From the NCBI RefSeq assembly GCF_947623445.1, contig NC_135248.1, positions 4,836,977-4,900,976 on the forward strand: a stretch of 64,000 nucleotides of DNA, in the 5' to 3' direction. Below the pieces are notes generated by a model. The model was not told where the DNA came from, did no database searches, and saw only the letters and a program-made list of their open reading frames with translations. The translations under genes and the position numbers were made by a program. Source of the stretch: Clavelina lepadiformis (Eukaryota; Chordata; Ascidiacea; Aplousobranchia; Clavelinidae). Shown here one piece after another: positions 24,010 to 47,799 of this stretch. Numbering within the stretch: position 1 is the stretch's first letter; each line of letters begins with the position of its first letter.

Positions 24010-27000
24010 ATGGGACGTTACTCTAGTTCAGATTCAGAAAACAGGTTCGTCTTTTTAAAAGAAATCAAATTAAAATATTTTCTAATATTATCAACGAAAT
24101 AACGTGCTTGTATCAGAAACCTTTTAAATTTTTTTTGGATTATTAAGATCACGGCTGCTGTCCGAAAGTGACGTAGTTTCGGCACCGTGAATTCGTGCAT
24201 AATGATTACTATGAACTCCTACCGTGACAATTTATTGCGAACCTGCATGTTATGTGATTTTCAGTGATCGAGGTTCATCCTCGAAACGGAAGACGAAAAG
24301 CAGTCGTAAGCGCCGATCCAGAAGTTCAAGCTACGATAGCTCAAAAAGAAAACACGGAAAATCAAGGTCTTTTACCCAAGTTATTTATCTTACTTTCAAC
24401 GAATTGTAACTTTTTTCAGCTTTAAGGGAATATACGATAGCTAATAGGTGTGAAATACCCTTTGATGGTTAGCGCACGCTTGCAGTTATAAAGAGCCTAT
24501 TTTTGAAAAAATTTATGTAATTGAGTTAGTCACATTAAATGTTCTGTGTTGAATAAATTTCAAAGCAAACGGCGGGGCTTTACTTAATTATACTTTCATC
24601 TTTATTATCTTCACTTTCACTTCAAGCGACTAATTAAATCTCAAATCGAACCCATTTCTGCATCAGTCTAATGTCGTAATAGAATTTGGAGTGCCATCGG
24701 CTGGATGCATTTCGTCATTTAAGCCCTCGTTTGCATTTTTTCTTATTTTTAATTCTCCGTTTTACTTCTTCCTACAACACCAAAAGGATGCGCTTTTGAA
24801 CAAAAAGCGTTATGTCTGATAGAGTTGTAGTCCCAGGGCCACGGCCCCAGGCCAATGTCTATGCATTTATATGATTAAAGACTAGAATTATACCTGGAAA
24901 TCAAACCTATCCACCAACAAACCATAGATCTACGGGAATAAATAAACTCGTTTAACAACAAGTTATACATGCTAATTGCTAAACACATTTCAAAAATTTC
25001 TTTCCTTGCTATTTTTATCGTTGAAATTATGTGGCCCGTGCTATATAAAGATTTGCGGCTTAACTTGTTCAATGTCCTACGTTTTTATCCTTTAAATTTA
25101 ATCCAATTAATCTCTGCAGCATTTCACACATACGGGTAATCACCTCCTTGTGGATAATGGAGAGTGTTTTGGCGCACGCCATGCGTTATTTTCTGAAAAT
25201 GTTTTTTTTATGCTGACAAAAAAAACGATGTAAATAGAAGCAAATGGCTAACACTAGAAATCAAAGAAACTTAAACATACGCGCCAACATCAAAATACAA
25301 TACTGTGCGCACTTCACAGAAATTTAGCAAACATTTATTTCTGTTAATTCTTAGGCAGTTTAAAAGAAATTGCTAATGATTAACCAACTAAACTATGGTG
25401 ATTGGCAATTTTCCGTTTACAGCTCTTAAACGCTTTAACTTTGGCTTCCAGCGGATTCTGATTCTAACACGATATTTAAATGAATTTTACGAAATATTGT
25501 ATAGTGGGCTATTTGGTATCATTACTTTAATTCAGCTCTGATTATTTAGCCACAATTATGTCTGGGATTAAGGTTAACATTAACTCATTCTATGGTCTTG
25601 GTGGTCTATATGATGAACTAAAATGTATTTCAGAAATAAGCTTATTACTAACATGTTTTACGATGAATTTCACTAATAAATAACGTTTAAAGTAAAACGG
25701 TTACAGTTATATTTAATTGAAAAAACGTCACTTGGTTGTTCGATTTTTCCGGTTAAATAGACCCAAGTTTCTATCAACTTCAGGCGCAATCGCAGTCGCA
25801 GTAGAAGCAGCAGTTATGAAGAAAGGGGAACCACCGACAGCAGACGAAAACGATCACGGTCACGTGACAAGTCGCGTCATCGCAGTTCGAGGAATGATTC
25901 CTCGACAAAACGGAGTAAAAAGTCCCGGGAACAGTCACCGAGTGCTCCCCGCCGCAAGAAACACGTCGATGCTGTCATGGGCGTATCTACCGGAACGATG
26001 AAGTAAGTTGTTTTAGTATTTTGTTTATCCAACTTGAAGAACTGACTTTGCTATTAGGTTTATTTTTGCAACTATTGCTGTTGCTTCATTTTTGTATAGT
26101 GCGCGATGTTCCACGTAATTCACTTCATTGGTTGTAGGATAATTACGAGCTTTCATTCAGTGTTTCTTTAAAGTTCACCCATGAACCATGTCGCTATCTG
26201 AACGTTGACATGACTGTTAGTTGAACGTATTTTGGTGCGTTGCTTATTAATGCTATCGACAATTGAAATTTCGATCATTAAATTACTATAACATTTACAG
26301 AGACGTCATGGATATTTTGCCTGGATTTTCGAAAATGGTAAGTTGCTGTTTATTTGAATAAACTATGCATGAAATGTCGAGTATACTTGCCAGCATCACG
26401 CACCTGAAGTATGCTGGAAAATGTGGACTTGAAACAAAATAGATTGTATTAACTTAACATGTAAGTTAGAACGATTTGGATGAATCAAAATTGATTTACA
26501 CATTCGCCTTAAGTATTGTTGATTCATCGTTGCCGCCGTTATTCGAAGTAATGCTGGATATTGTTATAATAACAGTAGGCGTTATAACTATTTACTAATA
26601 CGTACCGAAGCTTTTCAAATGCGTTCAACTTAACAGGCACCAGCGGAACAAAGCCGAATAAGGATTCAACGCGCATTACAAGCGGCAGGTGATTGCTGTA
26701 GTTAGTTTCTGTATTGCTCGTTAATAAACAACGTAGTTTTTATTTCGTACTGAAGTGCAAGCCTGCCATACATGATTGCAACCAGAGCTGCCACCATCAA
26801 GGCAGCTTCGATCTTTGTCAAGTTGTTATACCGTTTTGCAGTATTTCAACACCTGGCACTGTTTCTTCTCTATTTTTTGCAGTTGACAAAGAGGAGGATA
26901 CCCAGGATGTTGTACAAACACCGGACGAAACTACAGGTGAAGCCTAAACACTCGTCTACAATGACAACATATATATTAATCTATACTATAAACAGTTCGG

Positions 27001-28248
27001 CCCCACTTAATAATGACGGTATTATTTGCACCATGCTTAGTTAGGAATAACCGCATTCATGCGAAAATGCTTGATATTTGCCACATGTGGTTGTACCAGT
27101 CTTGCTTCTTTTTGGCAGACGACACTACGACGGTGCGAAATCAGATAGAAAGGGCGAAAGCGATACAAGCCATCGAAGAAGGCGACGATGACCTTGGCGT
27201 TGACTTTTTGCCTTCACACTTCCGTTCGACAAACAAAACCAAGAAAAAGTCGACGGAAAAAGAACAACTTAAAACGGTAAAATTTGTTGAATCTTTGCAG
27301 GCATAAGTTTGAAGCTTTATTTTTGTGTCGCGGTAAAAATTATTGCTTTCAGGGCCTTGATACTACTATAGCCATAGGGCAACATTCTATGACGGGATAG
27401 AACAAATAAAGTGGTTAAAACGTTTTAGGATGTATGAAACACCCACATTTTTATTTAGGGGCGTTGGAAGTGAAAATGAAATGGTGTTTTTCTAGGTACT
27501 GTATTTATTCGATTGAAAGCCGCGGCTTGTAAAAATTTTTTACCGTTATTTTTTGTGTCTTTTATCAAAATTTATATCCGAAATTTATCCATACTTTATT
27601 GACAAAACTCTCTTAATATTTTCTTCTGCTGTTTATGATATCGTTGAAGTGAATAGAGTCTACATTGCAGATGCTTACTGTACCGTATATGTCCAGTTCG
27701 GCTTATTTTACCATTGTACACCCCTTACAAGCAATAGAGGCTAATAATTACTTTAAGCATCATTATATGCGGTTTACAATGGAGAGCTGCACTTAACAAT
27801 CAAGTAAATATAATATTCAGCAAAGCAAAGTCACTGGTTTTGCAGACATTCATGGAACGAGAAAGCACACATGAACTTGCCATGTTCGGTCATGCCAGCA
27901 TGCTTACCATGGATGAAGCGATGAAACGTAAAAAGGAAACGGACGAGGCAGCTTTGTATAAAGCGAAGAAGAGGATTGACTTCAAACAAAGAGACCCAAG
28001 AACGCTTCTTGCGCCTGAGGTTGATATAGTCCATTCTTATAATTGTTTACATTTCGATAATATTAACCATAACCTGCGCATTTTGTCACTTACGTTATAC
28101 AGCTTAGAACTGAGCCATATAAAGTAACAGGAAATCGTTTTTCGTTTTGCAGCTCTTGGTTGGGCCTGACAAAGTAGCCGCAAGATGGCGTTCGAAGTTA
28201 GCCTCCTTACGTCAACGTTTTGTGCATGAGTTAAACACCAACCCGTAG
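24010..28248 (+). CDS. rsrc1: RSRC1 (arginine/serine-rich coiled-coil protein 1, SRrp53) orthologue
   Basis: Nine exons join in frame: 24010-24044, 24265-24366, 25784-26002, 26301-26337, 26637-26688, 26883-26936, 27119-27276, 27846-28019 and 28153-28248, giving about 308 residues (human RSRC1 has 334). The protein opens MGRYSSSDSEN, close to the human start MGRRSSDTEEE. It continues with about 105 residues of RS/KR-rich sequence, a likely nuclear-speckle and splicing-factor interaction region. Next comes APAEQSRIRIQRALQAA, matching the family's PAEQAKARLQ block, then a coiled-coil-like region (VRNQIERAKAIQAIE) and FRSTN, matching FRSS. It ends VGPDKVAARWRSKLASLRQRF, equivalent to the family's C-terminal EKWFKRLIALRQER. 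The known role is in pre-mRNA splicing and 3' splice-site choice in the nucleus. An AATAAA at 28636-28641 is a plausible polyadenylation signal. The introns may also house Shox regulatory elements. Confidence 0.92.
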
Positions 28249-28249
28249 C

Positions 28250-29390
28250 ACAGCACTGTGGAATCAAAGCGTTTCTTTCAACTAACAGCTTCCCTCGTTT
28301 CAAAAGAGGCCTTTGCTTGGGCAAAGAGATTACGATAGAGAGAAGGACAATCTTGTATGCTGTTTGAAACCACAGCATTGAGATCATGTTTATCGGTACT
28401 TCTGTGTATTTTTAAACGAGTTTCAACGTTTTTGCCAACAATTCATGATATGCAAGTTTGGATTGAGTTGGATTAGTTTTTGAATTACTTTGACTGGACT
28501 TTGAGAATGTTTGAAGACTTACCATCTTGTGAACGATTGCATTGGCGATTTTAGCGATTACTCCAAAACTGTATGTTGAAGAAGTTCGAAGACTTCCAAA
28601 TCCGAAAAATTTTACCATAAAAAATATCGAAATGTAATAAACAAGTTATAGCCCTTGTATATAAGTGTCGTTCTGATAAGTTTGGACAACATTATTCCAG
28701 ATGGTGTTCATGAGATGGAAAAGTGTTTTCTCTTGGGGAGAGAGAAATACGACGTAACAGCAAAAGTCATGCGTATAAATTAAATGTGAAAAAAGGTTTA
28801 ACCGATACCTGCCTAAAATGATGCCATATTTAGTTATCTACTTATTAACTGACTTGAGTCACTTTTTCCTAAAACTTGACTCGAATCGCTTTCTGAAAAC
28901 GTACATAACCTAAATTACCTACTTAACCAAAATAATCGAATTTACTTGAGTTTTTAAAGGTAAATAACTTGACTTGAGACTCGAGTTTGTTGACTTGATT
29001 ACAACTCCGTCGTTTAATGATAAGTTTGTAAATTTTGTAAAATTCGTCTTTATAGTATATATGTAATAATAAGTTTATAGAGACTCCATTGTTGAATAAA
29101 TTGAGTTGGTGTCAGTTTTGAAATTACCATTAAAAAACAAGAAGTTGTTTGTTGTCGCATTTGTATGATTGAGATTTGGTTAAATTATTCAGTTGTTGAC
29201 TTGTAGAATACTACTTATATTCTCCTAAATTTACACATACAGGGCCTATTATATGAATACGAAAGTTCTATTAATTCCTTCGTAAGCTATGTATTTTTAT
29301 CAATCTTGTGATTTGCAGTAGTCAAAGTTTATAATCAGAACGCGGAGAAATTGCAGAGATTTTTATAAACGGTTGCGGCTAAACCAAACA
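28250..29390. other. 3' flank of Rsrc1 and intergenic stretch
   Basis: The first 390 bases are probably Rsrc1 3' untranslated sequence ending after AATAAA at 28636-28641. Around 28850-29000 the motifs ACTTGAGTC, CTTGACTCGA and ACTTGAGACTCGAG recur, which suggests a decayed repeat whose ends I could not define. No coding exon is supported. Confidence 0.4.
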
Positions 29391-29391
29391 A

Positions 29392-31180
29392 CTATTCTTT
29401 AATTAGGGTTGATAAACTACGGAAAAATGCGGTGTCTCTTTTCACATCTTTTACCGAGATATAATTACTTTCCTCGCGTAGTTTTTGTATCTTGGCTTGC
29501 ATTTCTTGTGTCAGATGGTGATTTGCACCCAGTTCCGTCTTGTATTGCTTCAGTGTATCCTGCGTGATACCGATGAGCTTGTTAGCACAAAACCCCATAT
29601 ACAGGTAGGCCTACTAACAAAACTTAGCAAATCAAACTACTTTTCCATGTGGAGCCTGTCTGTACTTATTCGTGACTGTTGCGTATGGAAGACCTTAACG
29701 AAAGACGTTGTGCTGCGTACATTGAGAGGTGGTATCGATATGAATATATTAAGTCAAGCAAATATTTATGTTAGAAACAACAACTATTCAAAAAGCGTCA
29801 AATCCTGGAGCTGTAGCACTGAATTGATTACCAAACATATGAGTCAGAGAAAAGATTTCAAAATACAGAATGTGGCATTAACTGAGGCCAATTACAATAG
29901 TAAAGCGTTTTAGAATTAAACACATCACAAAAACGAATAACATATTATAATTATCAGATCTGCACAAAAATCAGCTCTAATTTTTGTGATATGCAGCGCA
30001 ATATCTCGCCCATTGGGACCTTTCAAAAATTAAGCTTGCGATAATGTTCCACGTCACTGCACCACTATACAGTAGGCCTACATAGGCTACAATATTTACG
30101 GAAATTGATGTGCCATGTTTTCATCCTCAAAATCAATGATTTATTGACTCTTTCAAGAATTTCTGTGGCGTGGGACACAAAATCGTTAAAAATTCTCCGT
30201 GGCCGTTCATTTGTTGTGCTTCCATCACACTTGGCCGCTGCTTGTTAACGAAAGAAACGATTGCAATTGTAAGACAGGCTCCCATCGGAGAAGCTGTGTT
30301 GGCTATAGGCAGGGTTGCCATACCGTCCTTACTTTCTAAGATTTGTCCTTATTTTAAAGGTCCGTGTCTTAGAAAATATGTTTGTCCTTTTTTTCTAAGA
30401 AGTGTCTTTATTTTCGTCCTATTTTTAGGGCAGAGGTTCGTATTTTGGGCGTTTTGACACCTTTAGTATACCATTTTGTACCAAAGAGATACCAAAATTA
30501 AGAACATGCAGATAGTGTCTTGTTTTTTTGTTTTTTTAGGAACATTGGTTGCTTTCTCCTGTTGTGCACTATTTAAGGTGGTATTCATCTTTCGTTTCCC
30601 AGTCGTCCTTATTTTTGAGTTGAGACCGATGGCAACTCTGGCTATAGGTTTAAGTAATAACTCTGTATTGTACCTGCAAGATTGGAAGCACTTCATCTCT
30701 GACACCTGCGATCAATGGTTCCGGTAACTCAATAGTTGCGTTTTTTGCAGCATTTCTCATGTAATTGAGATGGTCGGAGTCGGTCGCAAACTGACTATGT
30801 GACGTTGTCTGTGCCCATTTTTTTATTAGAGTCATGGTCTTAATTTGGCGATTGACCCTTTTAGCAACTGACTTTAGGGTCATTTTTTTGCTCTTTGCTG
30901 CTGTTTCACTTGAAACTACTGAGCCTACTATCGAAGCGAGTTTCGAACCTTTCAGCCAGTTTTTCTTTGCCTTACTAGAAGTTGGCGCCGCCGTTGAGCT
31001 GCTAGATGCAGAACCCTCTTCGCTAGTACCTGCATCTTCGGACGTTTCTCTGACCAATGAAGAATCTTCAAGTGGGATAACATTTTCTGATCCATTATTA
31101 TCGGATAACTTGTAATCTTTGGTTGCGTCGATTGCTTTATTGCAATCTTCGTCTTCAGGGCTTTCGGAAATACTAGACAT
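29392..31180 (-). CDS. Unrecognised small acidic/Ser-rich protein, two exons
   Basis: The main exon runs from the ATG at 31180 to 30674. An AG acceptor just upstream (GGACAG at about 31193) suggests a non-coding first exon. It encodes about 169 residues: an acidic Ser-rich start (SISESPEDEDC), a low-complexity Ser/Thr stretch, then a Lys-rich and helical part (KSVAKRVNRQIKTMTLIKKW) ending EVLPILQ at a CAG|GTACAA donor. The best continuation is 29577-29392, which joins in phase 0 and adds 61 residues of coiled-coil-like sequence (LTQEMQAKIQKLREESNY) before a TAA, for a total of about 230. Another frame at 30303-30133 is open but out of phase with this donor. The intron holds a 331-bp hAT MITE. 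I recognise no family or function. Confidence 0.6.
30310..30640. mobile_element. hAT-type MITE in an intron
   Basis: The 331-bp element has terminal inverted repeats beginning CAGGGTTGCCAT on the left and CAGAGTTGCCAT on the right (complement). It is flanked by an exact 8-bp target duplication GCTATAGG (30302-30309 and 30641-30648), as expected for hAT transposition. It carries no coding sequence and lies in the intron of the minus-strand gene at 29392-31180. Several internal repeats of GTCCTTATTTT and related words are visible. Confidence 0.88.
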
Positions 31181-31204
31181 TGCGCTGGAACTCCTGTCCA
31201 ATTA

Positions 31205-32278
31205 AAGATTTTGAGATTGTAGGATATACTCTTAACACGGTTCTTCTTTCTGGACAAATGCATTTGGCAAAATACGGCCGTTTTGGTGTCTGTCATTATC
31301 AATAGTGACGTCATAATTATATTTTCTATGATTCCAGCTCCCCATAATTTTCGGTAGCCTATGTACAGTAGAGTATACTGTTAGGTAAATTTGCATAGCT
31401 AACACATTGTCCAACTTTTCAATATTTGCTATGAATATTTTCGTGCAATCAATTATAATCTGATTACGTGTGTCTTTCCTATAGACATATTTTGCTATAA
31501 GCAAAGCACCGTTTTAGGCATGTTCGATCTTGGTTTTAAATGTAAACATTAATAAAAATGGCTTGTACTGAGCAAGGACACTGACAAGAAGGAGAGATTT
31601 TTTAAAGTTTTACGCGCAATACTACTCTGTTTGTTGAACATGAACACGTTTTGTCATGCAATCCTAGCCAGAAACGTACTTGTAAAAACATGAATGACTT
31701 AATTTTGCATTCTGGTGTCAAATAGATATTGTCTGGGTCTATTCATTGCTGTAACTTACAAGAAAATAAGCATCATATATTTCTTATTTTTGCCCGTTCT
31801 CTTGACATTATTACGACACTATGTCCATTTCCACTTCACCAACTCAGGTGCTGTACAGTGCACAGATTTAAACGTCGATTTGCAAGAAATTATTTATCGG
31901 ACATCATGGACCGGCAAAGCTATAATTTATAAGGTCATGACCGCTTTTGTTTGGTTCCAGACAAACTATTAGTCGCAATTTTTTAAGTCATTCTTAAATT
32001 GGTAAAACTGTACTAAATAGCCAAACTAACACCTGTAATTTCTTCTCAAAATATAAAAACGTTGTAATATTTGTAACCTAATTTTAAACATCAATGTGTT
32101 TCATATTATTTTAAACTTTTCAGCATTAAAAGAATAACGTTTTGGTAAATACTGGAGATTTTTAGAACTTAAGCTTCGTGGTTTTACTTAGGTTAATTCT
32201 GGATCTATATGCAGTCGCCGTTAACAGTCTGATATGTCATTTAAATTACATATGGTTAAATTTCTTAGTTTCTAAATT
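31205..32278. other. Intergenic stretch
   Basis: I see no exon here. It holds the 5' flank of the minus-strand gene ending near 31193 and AT-rich sequence without recognisable features. Confidence 0.4.
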
Positions 32279-32300
32279 TCGAAAAAGGTTGGACACCCCT
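32279..32300. mobile_element. Solitary hAT MITE end
   Basis: AAAGGTTGGACACCCCTG matches, with one difference, the right terminal repeat of the hAT MITE at 47800-47964 (AGGTTGGACATCCCTG). No matching left end was found nearby, so this is either an eroded remnant or a chance match. Confidence 0.4.
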
Positions 32301-32390
32301 GACTTACTTGTTCTCTTGCATTTTCTCGTTAAGTATTGGTACTGGTTAACTGTTTAAAAATAGTTCGTAAAGGGGCCTGATATGGTATCA

Positions 32391-32463
32391 GCCGCGATAG
32401 CTCAGTTGGGAGAGCGTTAGACTGAAGATCTAAAGGTCCCTGGTTCAATCCCGGGTCGTGGCA
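32391..32463 (+). tRNA. trnF-GAA: tRNA-Phe (anticodon GAA)
   Basis: The 73-base sequence folds as a standard tRNA. The acceptor arm pairs GCCGCGA with TCGTGGC (one G-T pair), followed by discriminator A. The D arm contains TAGCTCAGTTGGGAGAGC (A box). The anticodon stem TTAGA/TCTAA encloses the loop CTGAAGA with anticodon GAA. The T arm contains GGTTCAATCCC (B box). There is no intron and no encoded CCA. A T-run at 32467-32470 is a plausible RNA polymerase III terminator. Confidence 0.97.
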
Positions 32464-33777
32464 ACCCTTTTGTTAAATCATTACTTTTCTTAAAGTCTCA
32501 GGTCCTGTTCACCCGTTCACTACTTTTAATTATTTGTGAGCCTGCATCCATTTTCTTGTTATGAAATAAAGCTAGTATCAGCATCATAGGTTTCGATCCC
32601 CATAGTGAATCGTCACTGGCGAAATATGAATGATGCGATACTACAGTATTCGCTCTTCGGCGTCTTGTCTTTGTTTTCGGGAATATCTTCACTTAGAGCC
32701 AAACTGTTCATTACTGTCATAGCGTACATATTTTCCACGGTGCTAAATCCGCAAATTAAAGATGGCAATTAACTGAATAAAGTCAACGAATAACAGTCAT
32801 ATTTCATCGAACTTTAAAATTGCGACATACCGTTTAATTAAACTTTGACAACTTCAACTTAAATCCGCTCTAGCCAATGCTTGCATTGAATGGTATGGTA
32901 AACTCATCTCCCCATTCCCTCAATTTCGTGTTACGGAGGTGGCCGTTGTTCAAGTTTCGATTGATATACACACTTTTTGTTTTCCTCGATCATATTGCTT
33001 ACAACATAGGGCATAATTAAGGCGTAAAGTAAATTAATCATGATTTGGCACTTGGAGTTTTAGAGATAGGACAAATCATATAATACAAAAAGCAACGCAG
33101 CTGATGATGAACCGAAATGCACGCTCTTTCTGCCAGTTGTTTTTTATGCTCTGCAAGTTATCATTACGAATATGATATAAAGTTCACGCGCTTGCAGTGA
33201 AATTACTTTTTTTGAGCTCGTTTCACACATTGGCGTACGCAACGGTAAGGTTTTGAATTTAAAATTTTTTCCTTTGGCTGCCACTTTACATGAAAAAAGT
33301 TTTGTGGGTTACAGCACTATACCCTTTTCAAAACGTTGAAATCATTCAACCACGTGCGAAGCGGAAACGCGACTGATTTTTATTGTGGATGCGAGATCAT
33401 TTTGACGTCATGTCACGTGTTTTCTTTATGAGTTCTTTTAATCAGTAGAAGGAGCAGCAGTCGCTTTGCGCTAGGTTAGATAGATGTTTTAGTTGGTTAA
33501 CTTCAAAAAATTTTATCGCAGCATTAATTTATAACTGTTGTGCTATGTTTCTCATTGCGTTACTTTTACTTAAGCAATTTTTTTTAATTGCGCATTTTCA
33601 TTTTAAGAAGAAACAAGCTACGGCTGTTCTCTAGTTCTTACGTAATCCTTACTTCCTGATTGGTTGACCGCTGCCGTAGTACGCCATTGTTGCTGTTAAA
33701 CTCGTTGACACGCGGCCAAGTTTTCAGCACGAAGCGTGGGAAAGTCTGTTTTCCAGGTGTCTTCAATCACAAAAATC
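32464..33777. promoter_or_regulatory. Intergenic stretch and hnRNP gene promoter/5' UTR
   Basis: No coding exon is supported. The last few hundred bases before the ATG at 33778 should hold the promoter and 5' untranslated region of the hnRNP gene. No TATA box is obvious, and a CACGTG occurs near 33415. Confidence 0.4.
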
Positions 33778-44792
<11,015 letters not shown>

Positions 44793-46290
44793 GTAACACT
44801 TTTCCTCTGGTTGCAGTTTTTGTAAGTATTCGAAAGCAGTTGTGAGCAATAAGCGAGTGAGGAATGTTAGTTATTGAAGGGCACATTTACAGAATTTGCC
44901 ACTGTTGAAAAGCAACACATTTGCCTAGAATTGGACATTTCAGCAAATTGTAATAAGGTGTAGTAGTTTCAAAATGCTGGCCAAGAATTTTTAAAATTGT
45001 TTACAATTCCATGCTTTCTTTCAAGAGTACTTTGATTTGATATGATTTTGTCATACAGAAAATCTGAACGGTTTATCTTTTTTTAAATTTCTTTAAGCTA
45101 AAAAACTAAAACAGCTAAAACATTTTACTTTTTCACCCTCCCTAGAATGTTTTGCGTTTGTCTAAACTAATTTGTTTTTTGGCCAGAACTTCGAAACTAC
45201 TCTTACACAGAGTGAAGTGGCAATCGTTTTATATGTGGCTTAGCAGTCCATCACAGCTATGCCTTAGTTATTTTCTGTCCAGTAAGAAATATGTAGTTAG
45301 CATTTAAGGTAAAATTCTTGTGTTCCTTTGTTAGTGAAGTTTCTTGCCACAACCACATTGGCAAAGATATTTTACTACAATTCAAAGGTCATTTTAGTGA
45401 TTTATCTGTAGTTTATAGTAGTTTTTTTTTTTACTTGGAATGGGTAGAAAGTCTTGTTTTCAATCTCCAGAACTGCAAAGGTTCAGTGAGAACATTAATA
45501 AGGCTCCAGCACTTCATCGCATTAAGATAAAATTTCATCCCTTTCCTGATATAGTTGGCCAACCAAAACCTTATTTTATTTTTAGTGTTAGTCTTAAAAT
45601 CAGTGAATATGGTAACACAGTTCTCACTCCTGTTAGCTTCGTATTAACTTTAAACGACAATTAAGTTTTAGTACGTTGTGTCAAGAGTTTAAATGGGAAG
45701 CTTGAATCTTCTGCATAGCTCCATCAATATTAACTTAGATTTATTTACTTTTTTTTGACATTATGCTCTCAATTAATTTCTTGACCAACGTATATGGCAT
45801 AGACTGAATCTTTATTTGAGATTAAAAAGCCAAATTTCAGTAAGTAAGAACTTGTACTAGCTAAGTGTTAGCGCCTTTGTAAGCTCTTCCAGTCAAAAGT
45901 CATGCAGCTTCACAAAAAATAAACGATCATCATCATTAGTGCTTCACAGTCTACTCAAATATCCTGTAATTTGTCAATTTTAAGGAAATAATTGTTAGAC
46001 CAAACTGTTGGGATTAATATATATACAATGAATGCAGAGATTGCAGAGTATTGTCTTGTGAAGCGCTAAACTGGGCACAGTAACATCAAGTTCTCTTTAA
46101 GAAGTTGATTTGAGATAATGCTCGAGACTAATTTTCCAGTAAATATGAAACGTAAATATCTACTACTGTAGCTACCAAGTATTACGAGTGCTAAACCTGA
46201 TAACTGTGCTCACGACCAGTTTTAGTAGCCAATGTATCCAAATCAGGTCAATCCAACTGGAGTCTAATAAAAAAAAAAGACTAGCCCAGA
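44793..46290 (+). other. Probable 3' UTR of the hnRNP gene
   Basis: Sequence after the stop TAA at 44790-44792. Candidate polyadenylation signals AATAAA occur at about 45919 and 46266. No independent gene is supported; the small open frame at 45440-45664 has no splice or family evidence. Confidence 0.5.
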
Positions 46291-46358
46291 AAACAAGCCC
46301 CGTCCCTACCAATGTGATGTAGTTATCACGCTTTCAACATTTTACCTTATTTTTGCAG

Positions 46359-46435
46359 GCAGTCAGTCGAGAACCCCGTACAGTTGTAAATATGACTTGT
46401 ATCCACCAAATTATGAACTTGTAAGACAATTTTGA
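46359..46435 (+). other. Possible alternative terminal exon of the hnRNP gene
   Basis: A good acceptor (TTATTTTTGCAG) precedes a frame that accepts the phase 1 of the upstream hnRNP exons. It reads GSQSRTPYSCKYDL, then YPPNYELVRQF and a stop at 46433-46435. The Tyr/Pro-rich composition fits the hnRNP tail, so exon 22 (or an earlier micro-exon) could splice here instead of to exon 23. A GTAAGA after YEL could also act as a donor, making this an internal exon. No transcript evidence is available. Confidence 0.45.
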
Positions 46436-47790
46436 GACTTGTTGAGTATCTGTCCCGGCTGACCCGCAAACCTTATTATAAGTGAAGAGAACGCACAACA
46501 CTGAGCTACCAACGATGACAGCTATTTTAACCCCCACCCCCACAAGAAGTATACTTCATTACCAGTGAGGCAAGAAGTTTAAAAGGCGGCAAATTGAAGT
46601 ACACAGCGAAACAAGCCAAGCCGATATATTTTTCATCCAAAAGCCTTCAACCCTTCGCGTTTAGTCGCCCATTTTATGGTTAGTGACGTCAGAAGATGCC
46701 GCCTTCAGGTACCAGCGAAAAGACCAAATCATCAGCCGCAGGAGTGCATTGTCAAGCATCTTTTATATTGATAACTTATATGGCAATTCACAGGAGGGGT
46801 TAGTACCGTATGCACCTTTACTTTCACGGATTTTTGCAGGGGTGTCTTAAATCGAGGATTTTGTAGCCAGGTAAATCAAGTTTTACTCAGCTGATTGTGT
46901 GTGTATTAAGTGGGATGCCTATTCAAAATAACCCTTTAGTTGTATACCGACATCTTCAACGGTCAAAACTACTATTTTATAAGCAATAGGATGGCAGATC
47001 AACGGCCGTTCCTGATGTCGGTTGCCATCGCTTCGCGTAGGTATTCGATGGATTAACGAAATGTGTTGTGTATCGTGCCATTTTTATCGAGCTTTACGTG
47101 TCGTAATTGTGACAACAGCTGTTACAAATGCTTACACCAACTCCCCTGCTTTTTTGTATATACGCCTCTGAAAACTAACAACTGCAGCCATCATGTCAAT
47201 TGTGCTTGTACACGCTCTGGATAAAGGTATACTAATTGCTTGTATACCATCCGTTACTAATGCTTTTATTTTTCGATGAAATGCTTAGGTCGATTTGATA
47301 ATCAATAAACATCGAATTTATAGGATTTTGTATAATACAGCAGACAACTAACATATTTCTGATAGAGCCGCATAGATACATTTAATGTAGTGTTTCCATT
47401 GTAGATAGATGAAGCCTTGTTGTTCAGTGCCATGTGTGCTCCAGTTAGTGATGAAAATCATTTGTCAGAGTAACTTTGCTTGCAGTTCGTTTTTTTTTAA
47501 GTTCTTTAGAAATAAAGGCAGAAAAGTTAGCAGTCAGTTTGTATGTCAGCTTCAAATTGTCGTGTTAAAATCACTGTTGAAATCTGGCGCTATTTGCGTA
47601 GCCTTCAATTTGTTCAAATTTGAGCTGTTTTGTGCGTATTCCAGAAAAATGTGATACAGTTCCAATCATGTAATTGCTCCGAATCTTGAATTCAAGCAAC
47701 GCCCCGAAGCTGAAAGCAAATATTAGGTAGTTGTAAAGATGATTTCTTTTCTGGTTACCGGTATTTTGTAATTATGAGTCATTCGAAGTC
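46436..47790. other. Intergenic stretch
   Basis: I see no exon with convincing splice context and no RNA gene or repeat with definable ends. Confidence 0.4.
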
Positions 47791-47799
47791 GCTCTAAAT

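Noticed and set aside
30133..30321. Open minus frame of about 57 codons beside the hAT MITE
   Set aside because: It looks protein-like, but its frame does not fit the phase of the donor at 30674. The exon at 29577-29392 joins in phase, so I left this one out of the gene model.
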